Shown piece after piece: positions 63,853 to 64,000 of a DNA stretch of 64,000 bases. Location: the NCBI RefSeq assembly GCF_011604685.1, contig NZ_CP050063.1, forward strand, positions 3,866,501 to 3,930,500. Reading direction: 5' to 3'. The position numbers were made by a program, and so were the translations under genes. Source of the DNA: Spirosoma aureum (GTDB lineage Bacteria; Bacteroidota; Bacteroidia; Cytophagales; Spirosomataceae). The notes under the pieces were generated by a model. The model was not told the DNA's origin. It saw nothing but the letters and a program-made list of their open reading frames with translations, and did no database searches. How positions within the stretch are numbered: position 1 is the first letter of the stretch; each line of letters opens with the position of its first letter.

Positions 63853-64000
63853 CCTTCCGGCATGTCGATTTCAGGCTACTCAAAAAGCTGAACCTGCTGA
63901 ACTATCTGAATGTGGCCAGGAGCATTTCGTTCAGCGGACATAAACTAGCTATTCCTGTTATAAATAGTTTAGGCTATCCGAATCTGTTTCTGAAACCGAA
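63849..64000 (+). CDS. FkbM-type methyltransferase, N-terminus only (cut by the window)
   Basis: ATG 63849 overlaps the TGA of the previous gene. 50 codons are visible: TFRHVDFRLLKKLNLLNYLNVARSISF followed by GHKLAIPVINSLGYPNLFLKP. The (K/R)IPxIxxxGxxNL pattern is the typical start of FkbM methyltransferases in Bacteroidota; the SAM-binding part lies outside the window. Confidence 0.5.
   Translation, partial: MTFRHVDFRLLKKLNLLNYLNVARSISFSGHKLAIPVINSLGYPNLFLKP

Noticed and set aside
1..64000. CRISPR array, tRNA or rRNA genes, prophage or defence system
   Set aside because: No regularly spaced repeats, cloverleaf, rRNA motifs, phage genes or recognisable defence genes were seen.

Overview
The window looks like chromosomal DNA of a Bacteroidota bacterium, most likely a Spirosoma-like member of the Cytophagales. 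The evidence is a SusC/SusD pair, a TAnnTTTG promoter box, few Shine-Dalgarno sequences, HisKA_2 kinases with TPR sensors and a Wza/Wzc-type exopolysaccharide locus. No rRNA, tRNA, CRISPR array or intact insertion sequence was seen.

Region 1 (1-6239, minus strand) is a small-molecule stress or detoxification island. It encodes two exported DJ-1/PfpI proteins (one fused to two ABM monooxygenase-like domains), a lipoprotein alpha/beta hydrolase, a carboxymuconolactone-decarboxylase-like protein, a cupin, a 2TM protein, a flavodoxin-fold quinone reductase and a Crp/Fnr regulator. They form two transcription units. Each unit is preceded by the same perfect palindrome (TGACACA-NN-TGTGTCA), which lies inside a duplicated stretch that includes the 3' end of the crp-like gene.

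Region 2 (6380-16173) is regulatory. It holds a sigma54-type response regulator with the C-terminal remnant of a TPR histidine kinase, an SDR with an AraC regulator, a DUF900-type esterase, a serine-hydrolase relic and a full-length TPR histidine kinase.

Region 3 (16174-35308, minus strand) is a long catabolic, PUL-like operon. In transcription order it encodes SusC, SusD, an IclR regulator, an SDR, an FAD oxidoreductase, an SSS symporter, a TIM-barrel isomerase, a secreted beta-helix protein, a GlpD-like dehydrogenase, a DhnA-type class I aldolase, an iron alcohol dehydrogenase (frameshifted in a C8 run), an FGGY kinase and an exported esterase. The enzyme logic is uptake, isomerisation or oxidation, phosphorylation, aldol cleavage and aldehyde/alcohol conversion. 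The substrate is not known.

Region 4 (35309-38187) is a decayed junction: an SGNH hydrolase, a frameshifted secreted protein, a SusD C-terminal relic and a transposase relic, followed by a long non-coding leader with nested inverted repeats.

Region 5 (38188-64000, plus strand, open at the right edge) is a surface polysaccharide locus. It encodes Wza and Wzc, a WbpA/WbpE/WbpD/WbpB set for a 2,3-diacetamido uronic acid, an unusual initiating sugar transferase, a Wzm/Wzt ABC exporter, many glycosyltransferases, four FkbM-type methyltransferases, WecD/WecE for 4-acetamido-4,6-dideoxygalactose and one further methyltransferase. The genes are tightly packed and many starts overlap the preceding stop.
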